This document shows, piece by piece, positions 46,619-55,619 of a stretch of DNA of 64,000 nucleotides. A program made the position numbers and the translations under genes. Under the pieces are notes generated by a model. The model saw nothing but the letters and a program-made list of their open reading frames with translations. It did not search any database and had not been told where the DNA came from. Position 1 is the first letter of the stretch, and each line of letters starts with the position of its first letter. This DNA comes from Deltaproteobacteria bacterium (GTDB lineage Bacteria > Myxococcota_A > Polyangia > GCA-2747355 > JADLHG01), in assembly GCA_020848905.1 (NCBI GenBank), contig JADLHG010000061.1:1-64000 (forward strand), in the 5' to 3' direction.

Positions 46619-47727
46619 GGCCGGTACTGAAGGAGGGTGCCGCCCCCTCCGGCGATCCAGCCTTCCCCCGAGGCGCCGATCCACAGCGCGTGCAGCGTGG
46701 CGCTGCTGCCGCTCGGCTGTGGGGCCCACGTGCCGCCGAGCAGGCGCGCCAGGTTGCCGTCGCTGCCCACGGTCCAGACGTCGTCCTCGAGGGACGGAAG
46801 CGCGCGGCCGGCGATGGCGCGGAAGGGCTTGGCCGTGAAGGCGGGGTTCAGCTTGTCCCACGCGCCGGCCTTGCGGGTCAGGATCACGCCGTGACCGACG
46901 ATCCACACGCGCTCCGCGGAGCGCCCCCAGACGGCTCGCAGCGTGCTGCCGGAGGGAGACGCGTCCGGGACCCAGGCGCCGGGCGCGCTGCCGTGGCGCA
47001 GGATCGTCCCCCCTTCTCCCACGGCCCAGGCCTCGTCGCCCGAACTCGAGGCCCAGACGCCGAGGAGGTTCGACGTCGTGGGGCTCGTTGCGCGCGTCCA
47101 GCTCGTCCCGTCGTAGCGCAGGATCGCGCCGCCCGACCCGACGCTCCAGACGCTCGAGGGCGAGCTCCCCCACACGCTGGTGAGATCCGTGGTGACGGGG
47201 CTCGCCTCGGCGCGCCAGCTCTCGCCCTGGAGCGCGAGGATGGTGCCCCCGGCGCCGACGGCGAAGGCGTGGCCCGCTCCGTCGCCCCAGACGGCCTGCA
47301 GCGCGGCGCTCGTCGGGGAGGTCGCGCGGCTCCAGCTCCCGCCCTGACAGCGCAGGATCACGCCGCCGGCCCCCACGGCCCAGAGGTTCGACGCGTCGGT
47401 TCCCCAGAGGCCGTAGAGCGACTCGGAGACCGAAGACGTGACCGCCTTCCACGCGCCGCCAGACGCGGCGTCGCCTCCGGCGTCGTGCGGCAAGGGCTGC
47501 GTCGCGTCCGTGGTGCGGGTGTCGCGCTGCGCCGCCCCGTGGTCGAGACCTCCGTCGCCGCGCGCCGGGGCGAGCCCGGAGGGGGTCGGGAGCGAGAGCT
47601 GACAGGCCGCGAGCCAGGTCGCGCTCGCAAGAGGGAGCGCGCGCACCCCCCAGCGTCCGATCAGTCGCGCTCGCCGTCGAGGGTCGTGCACGCTCGCGAT
47701 CGTAGCGCCTTTCCGGCGAGAGTTCAC
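46615..47727 (-). CDS. Beta-propeller lipoprotein, first gene of sigma-factor operon
   Basis: The 370-residue product has a lipobox (LASATWLAAC) and an Asp/Thr linker. Seven or so repeats follow of the form VWG...VWAVG.GG.ILR..G.W (for example YGLWGTDASNLWAVGAGGVI), which should fold as a beta-propeller. The start is uncertain: GTG 47727 is used, with another GTG at 47691. Its stop overlaps the sigma-factor start (ATGA). A surface propeller made together with a sigma factor suggests a sensing or adhesion output, by inference only. Confidence 0.78.
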   Translation of the reverse strand: MNSRRKGATIASVHDPRRRARLIGRWGVRALPLASATWLAACQLSLPTPSGLAPARGDGGLDHGAAQRDTRTTDATQPLPHDAGGDAASGGAWKAVTSSVSESLYGLWGTDASNLWAVGAGGVILRCQGGSWSRATSPTSAALQAVWGDGAGHAFAVGAGGTILALQGESWRAEASPVTTDLTSVWGSSPSSVWSVGSGGAILRYDGTSWTRATSPTTSNLLGVWASSSGDEAWAVGEGGTILRHGSAPGAWVPDASPSGSTLRAVWGRSAERVWIVGHGVILTRKAGAWDKLNPAFTAKPFRAIAGRALPSLEDDVWTVGSDGNLARLLGGTWAPQPSGSSATLHALWIGASGEGWIAGGGGTLLQYRP

Positions 47728-47782
47728 CCTTAAGGGACCCTTCGTCCGACCGTGCCTCCTCGGCAGGCGCGCGCGCCGCGAT

Positions 47783-48925
47783 CTACCGGGGCACGACCGA
47801 CGCGAACGACGTGCCGATGCGCGGACTCTCGATCCAGTGGTAGGCCGTGCCGGTGAGCTCCGAGCTGCGGTAGAGCCCCATCTTGAGATAGACGTACGCG
47901 TCGCCCGGGCACATCGTGGGCATGCGGTACTGCGTGCTGCCGTCCTTGAAGGTCTGCCGCACGCCGTCCAGCCAGAGCTCGACGAACCCCACGCTCTGGC
48001 TCTTGGAGAACTTGATGTGGAAGACGAGGTCGTGCCACGCGCCGGCGAAGGCCGGTACGCTCGGGCCGTACCACATCACGCCGTAGAGCTCCGAGCGCAC
48101 GCTCACCTTGCCGTCGTAGAAGGTGAGTCCGATGGCCGGGCCGCCGCACGACGAGTCGCCCTTGAACTGCGTCAGATTCCCGCCGTTGCCGCTCGAGCGG
48201 AAGGCGATGCCGGCGTTGATGCGCGTGCGCCAGCCGAAGTAGAGGTCGTCGCCCTCCACGTACTTGAAGTAGGTGCCGTTCGGCAGGACCGAGCCGTAGA
48301 GCTCGCAGCGGGCCTTTCCGTCGGTGTAGCGGTCCCCGTCCACGAGCTTGGCCTGGTAGACCTTGCCGAAGCGGCCCTCGGGGTCGGTCACGAGGTCCAG
48401 ACGATCGGGGTAGGCCTCCTGCTGGTTCTTCCAGGCGGCCATGCCGTTGCTGTCGGCGTCCGCGTGCCAGAGCGGCGTCGTGCCGCCGGGAGGGGGCGCG
48501 GAGGAGTCGGCGGTCGGTGGGCGCGTCGTGTCCGTCGCCACGCGCGCGTCGGCGACGCGCAGAGTATCCGTCGCCACGCCGCTGTCGCGCTTCACCGTGG
48601 CGAGGTCCGCGCCCGGCGCGCCAAGGTCCGCGGCGGGCGCGGCCAGGTCGGCGCTCGGCACAGCGCCGCTGTCGGGTCGACACTCGCAGTACTTGGGCGT
48701 CCGCCCGTTGCAGGGGCACCCCTTTCCCTTGCCGTCGGAGTCGTGACCTCGGTACTCGGAGGGGCCCCCGTCGTCGAGCGGACCCCCCGCGAGCTGGCTC
48801 GAGCAGGCCGCCGGTCCGAGCAGGGCCAAAAGGACGAGGGACACGAGCCCGGCGCGGGGCCGGTCCTCCGTCGGGTGCCCTCCTCGGGCGAGGGGTCTGC
48901 GAGAGGCCGGATTTCGTCGCGTCAT
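47783..48925 (-). CDS. Polysaccharide-lyase-like jelly-roll lipoprotein
   Basis: The 380-residue product has a lipobox (ALLGPAAC), a Cys-rich segment (KGCPCNGRTPKYCEC), a repetitive Ala/Asp linker (AAPAADLGAPGADL) and a C-terminal beta-sandwich of about 225 residues. The sandwich resembles bacterial polysaccharide/heparin lyases and concanavalin-like folds, with RCELYGSVL, YFGWRTRIN, WHDLVFHIKFSKSQ and VELWLDGVRQTF. Catalytic residues cannot be assigned by eye, so it could be a lyase or a binding domain. ATG 48925 has AAAGGGG upstream. Confidence 0.75.
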   Translation of the reverse strand: MTRRNPASRRPLARGGHPTEDRPRAGLVSLVLLALLGPAACSSQLAGGPLDDGGPSEYRGHDSDGKGKGCPCNGRTPKYCECRPDSGAVPSADLAAPAADLGAPGADLATVKRDSGVATDTLRVADARVATDTTRPPTADSSAPPPGGTTPLWHADADSNGMAAWKNQQEAYPDRLDLVTDPEGRFGKVYQAKLVDGDRYTDGKARCELYGSVLPNGTYFKYVEGDDLYFGWRTRINAGIAFRSSGNGGNLTQFKGDSSCGGPAIGLTFYDGKVSVRSELYGVMWYGPSVPAFAGAWHDLVFHIKFSKSQSVGFVELWLDGVRQTFKDGSTQYRMPTMCPGDAYVYLKMGLYRSSELTGTAYHWIESPRIGTSFASVVPR

Positions 48926-49056
48926 GGATCCCCTTTCGATGGCTCGCTGTGAAAGGGAAGTGCGGGGCGGCCTGGTTTTTTTGCGCGGCGGGGCGACGAT
49001 TTCCGCGGTTATCTCACAAGGGCCTGAAATCCCGGGGCCGAGGCCGGGGCCCGGCC

Positions 49057-50310
49057 CTACGCCTCGACGGCGGTCGCGGAGGGGAGCGGGCCTTCTGCTT
49101 CGAGCGTCCGCGGCAGCCGGAGCAGGCAGAGCCACCCCGGCACGAGCGCGAGCCCGAAGAGGAGCCAGAGGCGCGGCTCCTGGTGCAGGAGCCCCACCGC
49201 GTGTCCGAGGAGGAGCAGCGCCACCCCGGCGAGGCGGGCCTTCAGATACCCGCGGAGCAGTGCCCCGACGAAGAGGCGTCCGCGCAGCAGCCGTACCGCC
49301 GGCCAGAGGAGCAGGAGGTCGGTCGGCCAGAGCAGCAGCGCGAGTTCGTTCTCGCGGATCTCGGGGAGCTTCACGAAGAGGACGAGGCTCCAGACGAGCA
49401 GGCCGTTCAGCCCCACGAGCAGCGCCGACGGGACGAGGCAGAGCCCCGTCCAGCGCGAACGTTTGCGCGCGAGATAGAGCGCGAGCGCGCCGAGGAGCGC
49501 GAGGCCTCCCGCGGTCAGCCCGAGGAGCGTCACGCCGGCGAGCGGATTTCCCTGATTGGCCTCGGGACCCACGCGGCGGTGCAGCACGTCGACCGGCCCG
49601 AGGAGCGAGCGCCCGCCGACCTGCACCTTGCCCAGGTCGGGTTCGAGGAACATCGGCAGAAACCCCCCTGTCCAGGCGTCCACGGGGCGGTCGAGCGCGC
49701 GGCCGAGGAGGAGCTCGCTCAGCGCCAGCACCTCGAGCCGCCCGGCGAAGCCTTCGCGCGTGAGGTCGCGGAAGGTATAGCCGGTGGGCCGGCCCCGAAG
49801 CTGCCGCTCGACCGCGCCGCCCGTCACGTCGTCGAGGAGGTCGCGCAGGCGCGTGGTGCAGTTGTCGAGGTAGTGGTGATAGGTGTAGGTGCGATTCTCG
49901 GGCAGGAGATTTCGCGCCAGGCGGCTCGCGAGCGCGCGGTGCTGCGCGTCGGTCAGGTTGAGCGGGATGCGCCGGATGCCGCGGTTCTCGCGCCGGTAAT
50001 AGCGCACCGTCGCCGCGTAGCTGTCCGCCACGACCCAGAAGCGTGCCTTGCCGCGCAGAAAATCGAAGATCAGGCCCGGGGCGCCGAAGTCCGTGTAGCC
50101 GTAGTTGTAGACCGCGTCGTCGTGGCCGCCGCCCCGCACGCGAAAGGCGGCGTGCCCGAAGCGCGTGTAGAGGTCCTCCCCGCGTCCCATCGTGAGGAGC
50201 TCCACGCGCACGGCTTCGGGAGCGGCGGCAGCCGGCCGCGCGAGCGCTCCGAGGGCGAGCACGAGCGCGGCGGTCGCGCCGGTGGCGTGGAAGGAGAGCC
50301 GCGAGACCAT
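49057..50310 (-). CDS. DUF4105 / Lnb-type membrane protein
   Basis: The 417-residue product has a signal peptide and a periplasmic DUF4105 domain (about 35-200) with the hallmarks GEDLYTRFGHAAFRV and YHHYLDNCTTRLRD. The conserved His and Cys are the likely catalytic pair. About five membrane segments follow (about 255-400). This fold has been renamed Lnb for a noncanonical lipoprotein N-acyltransferase, so a role in finishing lipoproteins is a reasonable hypothesis given the many lipoproteins nearby. Proof would need activity data. It stands alone on the minus strand, 68 bases downstream of the von Willebrand A gene. Confidence 0.8.
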   Translation of the reverse strand: MVSRLSFHATGATAALVLALGALARPAAAAPEAVRVELLTMGRGEDLYTRFGHAAFRVRGGGHDDAVYNYGYTDFGAPGLIFDFLRGKARFWVVADSYAATVRYYRRENRGIRRIPLNLTDAQHRALASRLARNLLPENRTYTYHHYLDNCTTRLRDLLDDVTGGAVERQLRGRPTGYTFRDLTREGFAGRLEVLALSELLLGRALDRPVDAWTGGFLPMFLEPDLGKVQVGGRSLLGPVDVLHRRVGPEANQGNPLAGVTLLGLTAGGLALLGALALYLARKRSRWTGLCLVPSALLVGLNGLLVWSLVLFVKLPEIRENELALLLWPTDLLLLWPAVRLLRGRLFVGALLRGYLKARLAGVALLLLGHAVGLLHQEPRLWLLFGLALVPGWLCLLRLPRTLEAEGPLPSATAVEA

Positions 50311-50378
50311 CGATCTCTATGATGCACGCCGGCTTCGGGCGGCGCCAGGCGGTGTGCCGCTCTCCGCGGCGCGCGAGG

Positions 50379-51587
50379 TCACCGGAAGAGCAAGCGCCGC
50401 AGCGTCTTCAGCGCGTAGGTGGCGAAGTCCTGGCCGGAGCGTTCGACCGCCTCGAGCGAAAAGCCGGCGCTCGCGAGGAGGCGCTCCTCTTTGTCGCTCC
50501 CCTCTCCGACGACGAAGACCAGCGCGCGGTTTCGCGCGTCGGCGGCGATCGCGCGCCGGTACGCCGGCAGCACCTGAGCGAGGTTCTCGATCCCCGTGTC
50601 GGTGACGATGACGTAGTCCCTGGGCAGCGAGTGGCGGAGGGCCAGGTCGCTGGGCCGCGGCAGGCGCGTCTGGCCCTTTTGCTGGAGGGTGAGCAGGCGG
50701 TGGAGCTCGTCCACCTGCTTCGTGGGGCGCAGCAGGATGCTCTCCGAGGAGAAATTGACGAGGGCCACCGGATAGCGGCGCGAGAGGGCCGAGAGCGCGG
50801 CGCCGGCGGCGCAGATCACCGCGGCGGGGGCTCTCTTCTGCTGCTGCATCGAGCCGGAGGTGTCCACGAAGAGCACCAGCAGGCGCTCGGAGCTGCGCGG
50901 CAGCTGCCGATAGGGGTCGCAGGCCTGACGCCCGGTGGAGCCGCCGAAGGGAAGGGTGGCGAGCGTCAGGAGCCCCACCTCGCCGAGGCCCGGAGGGCGC
51001 TCGCGGTCGCCCAGGTTTCGCAGCAGGCGGCCGCCGTCCTCGTAGCGCGCCAGCTCGAGCCCGTCGAGGCGCTCGCGCGTGGTCACCGCGGGGGCCCTGG
51101 CCGTCGCGTCGGTCGGGTGACGCGGGCGGAAGGTGGCCAGTCGATCCTTTCCCACGTGGCGCGAGGCGGGGGCCTGTGCGGCGCTGCCCGACGGGCGATC
51201 GCAGCCCCGCATGCGCAAGAGGCACGGGTCGAGCGGTGGGCCGGCACGGTGGGAGCCCTCGGTCTGGCCGCGCCCGGGCTCGCGGGTGGCACGGGTCCTG
51301 GGCGGCGCGGCTCCGCGAGGCCTCGCACCCGAGGAGCGCACGGCGCGCTCGGACGCCGCGGTCTTCGGCCGGGGCACCGGGTCGGCGGGGGCGAGCAGGG
51401 TGCGAGCGGTGCCGGGGCGCGTCCCGTGAGAGCGCATCGGTTCGAGCACGACCTCGGTCACGGCGTCGGGGGTCACGGCGGCAGGCTCGCCCTCGGGGGT
51501 CACGAGCCAGAGCAGCACGGCCAGCAGGTGCAGGGCCACCGAGGCCGCCAGAGCGCGAGGCATCCTTCTCTCTGGCGCTCGACCCAT
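50379..51587 (-). CDS. von Willebrand factor A domain protein
   Basis: The 402-residue product has one N-terminal membrane segment (ALAASVALHLLAVLLWLV), an Arg/Pro-rich linker to about 220, and a VWA domain. The metal-site motif is LFVDTSGSMQQQ (DxSxS), with YVIVTDTGIENLAQVL near the last ligand. The N-terminal anchor resembles that of TonB-like proteins, but no TonB C-terminal domain follows. VWA domains bind partners through Mg. ATG 51587 was chosen; ATG 51563 is an alternative. It is divergent from the histidine kinase. Confidence 0.82.
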   Translation of the reverse strand: MGRAPERRMPRALAASVALHLLAVLLWLVTPEGEPAAVTPDAVTEVVLEPMRSHGTRPGTARTLLAPADPVPRPKTAASERAVRSSGARPRGAAPPRTRATREPGRGQTEGSHRAGPPLDPCLLRMRGCDRPSGSAAQAPASRHVGKDRLATFRPRHPTDATARAPAVTTRERLDGLELARYEDGGRLLRNLGDRERPPGLGEVGLLTLATLPFGGSTGRQACDPYRQLPRSSERLLVLFVDTSGSMQQQKRAPAAVICAAGAALSALSRRYPVALVNFSSESILLRPTKQVDELHRLLTLQQKGQTRLPRPSDLALRHSLPRDYVIVTDTGIENLAQVLPAYRRAIAADARNRALVFVVGEGSDKEERLLASAGFSLEAVERSGQDFATYALKTLRRLLFR

Positions 51588-51794
51588 GCCGATCGTTGCC
51601 TCCACCGCGCGGCCTTCACTGCTAAGGAGCAACCCGTGTGCCACCGCTCGCGCCGGGTCGCCGTCGCGCTTCCTCCAGGTGTTACGCGGCGGGCCGCCCG
51701 CAGCCTTGTGGCACCGGCGTCACACCGGCGCAGAGCCCGCACACCCGACGGCGATTGGCGGTTCGCGCCTCTGCGCGGTACAACCGTGGCCAGC

Positions 51795-53318
51795 ATGCCC
51801 CGGTCGATCTCGGGCCGCATCTTCGGCGGCTTCCTCGTGCTGATGCTGGCCTTCGGCGGCGTGATGGGCTTCGCCATCTACCGCATGCAGGCCGTGCGCG
51901 AGCAGCTCGCCCTCATCAACCGGAGCTACCTGCGCCTGACGCTGCTCCTCGGGGAGCTGCACGTGACGCAGGGGAACCTGCTCACCACCGTGGCCGAGCG
52001 GGCCGCGGGGGGCGGCATCTCCGATTTCGTGCAACGTCAGGTGGAGCTGGCCCGCCAGTACCGGCTGAATCGCGTGCGTGCGGCGCGTCAACTCGTGCAC
52101 CGCACGCTCGCGGCGCAGGCGGGTCATCGCGACGTCCAGGTGCTGCGGCGCATCGAGACCAGCCTGCGCGAGCTCGAGCAGGCCTTCGCCGGCCACGAGG
52201 GGCGCTTCGACCGGCTCTTCGGCGCGCAGGGGGGGGAGGGGTGGCAGCTGCGCCAGGTGGGGGAGGCGCTGCTCGGGCAGGAGCGCAAGCTCGGCAGCCG
52301 CATCTGGCGTCTGCGGTACCTTCTGCGCGGCGAGGTCGAGGCGGCCGCCCTCGAGGTGGAGGCCGATCAGCGCGCCACCGTCTGGGCCGGCTCGGCGCTG
52401 GTGCTCCTGGTGCTCCTCGTCAGCCTCGCGGTGACCCTGCGCGCGCGTCGCACGCTGAGCCCGCTCCGCACGCTCGTGGAGGGGACCAAGCGCATCGGGA
52501 GCGGGGACTACGCCGGGCGCGTGAACGTCCCCTCCGACGACGAGCTCGGCGTGCTGGCCGCCGAGTTCAACCACATGGCCTCCGCCGTCGAGGAGCGCGA
52601 GCAACGCCTCATCCGCAGCGAGCGCATGGCCGCCGCGGGGCTCCTCGCCTCGCACATCACGCACGAGGTGCGCAATCCGCTCAGCTCCATCTCGCTCAAC
52701 ACCGAGATGCTCGAGGAGGAGCTGACCGCCTTCGCTCCCGACGCGAGCCAGGAGGCGCGGGCTCTCTGCGGCGCGATCCGCAAGGAGGTGGATCGCCTGA
52801 CTGGCATCACCGAGGAGTACCTGGCCTTCGCGCGCCTGCCGAAGCCGAACCTCGAGACCGAGAACGTGAACGAGATCCTGGGCAGCCTGCTCTCCTTCAT
52901 GTCCGGCGAGCTGGCGGGTCGCGGCGTGAAGCTCGAGTACGCGCCGGGCGGGGTGCCCACGATCCAGGCCGACGAGAATCAGCTGCGGCAGGCCTTTCTG
53001 AACCTCGTGCGCAACGCCGGCGAGGCGATGGCAGCGACGGGAGGGGTGCTGCGGGTCACCACCGCGGCCGAGGAGGGCGCGGTGGAGGTGCGGGTGGCCG
53101 ACACCGGCCCCGGGATCGACGGCGTCCACCTCGGGCGGGTCTTCGAACCTTTCTTCTCCACCAAGGAAGGCGGGACGGGGCTGGGGCTGGCGCTCACGCA
53201 GCAGATCGTGCAGGAGCACGGCGGCGGGATCGCCGTGGAGAGCACGCCTGGAACGGGCACGACCTTCACCGTGCGTTTGCCTGTTTCGGGGGGGCGGGAT
53301 AGAGTGGGAGAGGTCTAG
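51795..53318 (+). CDS. Sensor histidine kinase
   Basis: The 507-residue product has two membrane segments (about 10-27 and 197-215) flanking a helical periplasmic sensor of about 170 residues. A HAMP domain follows, then a HisKA domain with the phosphorylation site ITHEVRNPLSSI. The ATPase domain shows NLVRNAGEAM (N box), DTGPGIDG (G1) and GTGLGLALTQQIV (G2). All key motifs are present. It is followed after nine bases by the PilZ-receiver gene, its probable partner. Confidence 0.93.
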   Translation: MPRSISGRIFGGFLVLMLAFGGVMGFAIYRMQAVREQLALINRSYLRLTLLLGELHVTQGNLLTTVAERAAGGGISDFVQRQVELARQYRLNRVRAARQLVHRTLAAQAGHRDVQVLRRIETSLRELEQAFAGHEGRFDRLFGAQGGEGWQLRQVGEALLGQERKLGSRIWRLRYLLRGEVEAAALEVEADQRATVWAGSALVLLVLLVSLAVTLRARRTLSPLRTLVEGTKRIGSGDYAGRVNVPSDDELGVLAAEFNHMASAVEEREQRLIRSERMAAAGLLASHITHEVRNPLSSISLNTEMLEEELTAFAPDASQEARALCGAIRKEVDRLTGITEEYLAFARLPKPNLETENVNEILGSLLSFMSGELAGRGVKLEYAPGGVPTIQADENQLRQAFLNLVRNAGEAMAATGGVLRVTTAAEEGAVEVRVADTGPGIDGVHLGRVFEPFFSTKEGGTGLGLALTQQIVQEHGGGIAVESTPGTGTTFTVRLPVSGGRDRVGEV

Positions 53319-53327
53319 GAAGAGCGC

Positions 53328-54239
53328 ATGAATCCTCGGCGGAGGCGTTTGGGCAAGGGTGGCCCGGCCAGAGGGGGGCGGAGGTCCGAACGGCCTGCCG
53401 TGGAGTCCGGCGGCGCGAAGGGGAACGTGACCGAGGACTCGTCCGGCGACAGCGACGACGATCGTCGCATCCACGCGCGAACGAACCTGGTGCTCAAGGT
53501 GGAGTACGGGAGCCTCGACGGCTTCCTGCAAGACTACACCACCAACATCAGCCAGGGCGGGACGATGATCCGCACGAGCCGCTCCCTCGTCGCGGGCGAG
53601 GAGGTGGAGCTCCTGCTCTCCTTCCCGGGGCTCCTGACGACCGTTGCTCTGCGCGGCGTGGTGCGCTGGGTCCAGCCGGCCGAGGGGGAAGACCAGGCGG
53701 TCGGCGTCGAGTTCGACCAGAAGAAGGAGGCCGAGTGGCAGGCCATCCGGGAGCTGGTGCAGCGCATCGCCGCGGGGGACGAGTCGGTGGTCGTCTCCGC
53801 CACCGTGCGCATCCTCGTGGTGGAGGACAACGTCCACGTGGCGAACCTGATCCGTCGCGGGCTCGAGGCGCACCTGCGGCGGCACGCGGGCAACATCGCC
53901 TTCGAGACGGCGCACGCGGGGGACGGTCGCGAGGCGCTGACCATGCTCGAGCAGGAGGCCTTCGACCTCCTGATGGTCGACATCTACCTGCCCGTGATGG
54001 ATGGCGAGACGCTCATCCGGAAGCTACGCGCCGATCCGCGGTGGGCGACGATTCCGATCATCGGGGTCAGCGCGGGCGGCGAGGCGTTGCGCCAGTCGGT
54101 GCTCGCGGCTGGTGCGGACTTCTTCCTCTCCAAGCCCATTCGCCTCGCGGACGTGCTCAGCACGATGCGCAAGCTCGTGATCTCGGCGCGTCACCGCTTT
54201 CCGAGCGAGGAAGGGGCCTCGACCGACCACGACAAGTAG
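53328..54239 (+). CDS. PilZ domain plus receiver domain response regulator
   Basis: The 303-residue product has a basic N-terminal tail, a PilZ domain (about 45-155) with RRIHARTNL and NISQGGTMI, the two motifs that bind cyclic di-GMP, and a receiver domain (about 160-285). The receiver has VVEDN, the phospho-accepting Asp in LLMVDIYLP and the SKP Lys. Having both inputs in one protein lets a phosphorelay and c-di-GMP converge, probably on motility or surface behaviour. The gene starts nine bases after the kinase stop, so the pair is one operon. No DNA-binding or enzymatic output domain is present. Confidence 0.9.
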   Translation: MNPRRRRLGKGGPARGGRRSERPAVESGGAKGNVTEDSSGDSDDDRRIHARTNLVLKVEYGSLDGFLQDYTTNISQGGTMIRTSRSLVAGEEVELLLSFPGLLTTVALRGVVRWVQPAEGEDQAVGVEFDQKKEAEWQAIRELVQRIAAGDESVVVSATVRILVVEDNVHVANLIRRGLEAHLRRHAGNIAFETAHAGDGREALTMLEQEAFDLLMVDIYLPVMDGETLIRKLRADPRWATIPIIGVSAGGEALRQSVLAAGADFFLSKPIRLADVLSTMRKLVISARHRFPSEEGASTDHDK

Positions 54240-54267
54240 CGCGTCGCGTGCGGGGAGGAGGGTCAGG

Positions 54268-55032
54268 TCAGCCGAGGCCGCCCGTGACGAAGAGCGTGGT
54301 GCCCGTGACGTAGCTCGCCGCGGGCGAGACGAGGTAGAGCACGGCGCTCGCGATCTCCTCGGGGCGCGCGGCCCGTCGCAGCGGGATCTGCGCGGTGAGC
54401 TCGGCCAGCCGCTCCGCCGGGAGGCCGGAGACGAGGTCGGTCTCGACCAGGCCCGGACAGACGCAGTTCACCGTGATGCCGCGGGTCGCGACCTCGAGGG
54501 CCAGGCAGCGGGAGAGCGCGGTGAGGCCCGCCTTCGACGCCGCGTAGCTCCCCTGGCCGGCGAGACCCAGATGCCCCGACGGCGAGGTGAGGCTGACGAT
54601 GCGGCCGTAGCGCGCGCCGAGCATTGCGCGCACCGCGAGCTTGCAGAGGTGGAACGCGCCCGTGAGATTTACCGCGAGGACCCGCTCCCAGGAGGCGAGG
54701 GAGGTCAGGCCCACGAGGGCGTCCTGGCGGATCCCGGCGTTGTTCACGAGGATCTGCGGCGGGGCGGGGAGCGCCGCGAAGAGGCTCTCCACGGCGGTCG
54801 GCTCCGCGACGTCCAGGGCGTGGAGCGAGACGCGCTCGGCGAGCGGGCCGAGTCCGTCGCAGAAGCGCGTCGCGGCCTCCTCGTCGCGCGCGTAGATGGC
54901 GTGGACGGCGGCGCCCGCCTCGAGGAGCGAGCGACTGATCGCCGCACCGATCCCGCGCGTGGCGCCGGTGACGATGGCCACCTGCCCCGTGAGGTCGGGC
55001 CCGGGCGCGGGCGCGGGGCGCTCGCGCGTCAC
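54268..55032 (-). CDS. FabG-like short-chain dehydrogenase/reductase
   Basis: The 254-residue product has the SDR cofactor motif GATRGIGAAI, the NNAG motif, and the catalytic segment SLTSPSG followed by QGSYAASKAGL (Tyr-x-x-x-Lys). PGLVETDL and YVTGTTLFVTGG complete the family pattern. It could be a 3-oxoacyl-ACP reductase, but it is away from other fatty-acid genes. The GTG start overlaps the stop of the upstream lipoprotein gene as GTGA, so translation is probably coupled. Confidence 0.9.
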   Translation of the reverse strand: MTRERPAPAPGPDLTGQVAIVTGATRGIGAAISRSLLEAGAAVHAIYARDEEAATRFCDGLGPLAERVSLHALDVAEPTAVESLFAALPAPPQILVNNAGIRQDALVGLTSLASWERVLAVNLTGAFHLCKLAVRAMLGARYGRIVSLTSPSGHLGLAGQGSYAASKAGLTALSRCLALEVATRGITVNCVCPGLVETDLVSGLPAERLAELTAQIPLRRAARPEEIASAVLYLVSPAASYVTGTTLFVTGGLG

Positions 55033-55595
55033 GGCGCGCGCGGCGGGTCGTTGCTGCTGCTGCCGTTGCCCGGGAGCGGCGTGGGGCTGTCTTGCACGCA
55101 CGGCCCTTTCGAGCGCGGCGGGGAGACGCGCAGGCAGGGCACGGTGACGGCGCGCGACGAGGACCCGTCGCTGACCTTGGCGGTGACCCGGTCGCCCGTG
55201 CCGGAGTAGGTGATCTCCAGGGCGAGCCCGCCGTTGGCCGTCAGGATCCGGACCGTGCCGGCGCCCTGCTCCACGCTGCCCGCGACCCCTCGAACCTCGC
55301 AGTACTCCTCGTTCGCGTCGAGGGTCGAGCCCGGCGCGTCGAGGGCCGTCCACTTGTTCCCCGCGATCCGTAGGCCGCTGTCGTCGACGCGCTCGCAGTT
55401 CGCGTCCTTGCAGCAGAACCAGTCCCCGTCGATGCCGCCCCCGCCTCCGCTCGTGGAGCTCCCCCACTCCGACGCGCCGGGGACCTCGTAGTAGCCGCCC
55501 GGGGTCCAGTTCGACGGGGGCAACGGAGCGCCACCTCCGTTGCAGGCGGAGAGCCACATCGGGCTGGCGAGCCATACCAAGCTCCGGAAGCGCAT
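55029..55595 (-). CDS. Lipoprotein of unknown function
   Basis: The 188-residue product has a lipobox (PMWLSAC), a Gly/Ser-rich linker and a small mature domain with several Cys (DWFCCKDANCERV, EEYCEVRG, VPCLRV). That suggests a disulfide-stabilised fold. It ends in a Ser/Asn/Pro tail. ATG 55595 is preceded by GGAGG. It overlaps the reductase downstream and begins 24 bases after the end of the beta-barrel gene, so the three may be co-transcribed. No family recognised. Confidence 0.7.
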   Translation of the reverse strand: MRFRSLVWLASPMWLSACNGGGAPLPPSNWTPGGYYEVPGASEWGSSTSGGGGGIDGDWFCCKDANCERVDDSGLRIAGNKWTALDAPGSTLDANEEYCEVRGVAGSVEQGAGTVRILTANGGLALEITYSGTGDRVTAKVSDGSSSRAVTVPCLRVSPPRSKGPCVQDSPTPLPGNGSSSNDPPRAP

Positions 55596-55619
55596 GGAGA
55601 CCTCCTTCGGTGCGGTGTT

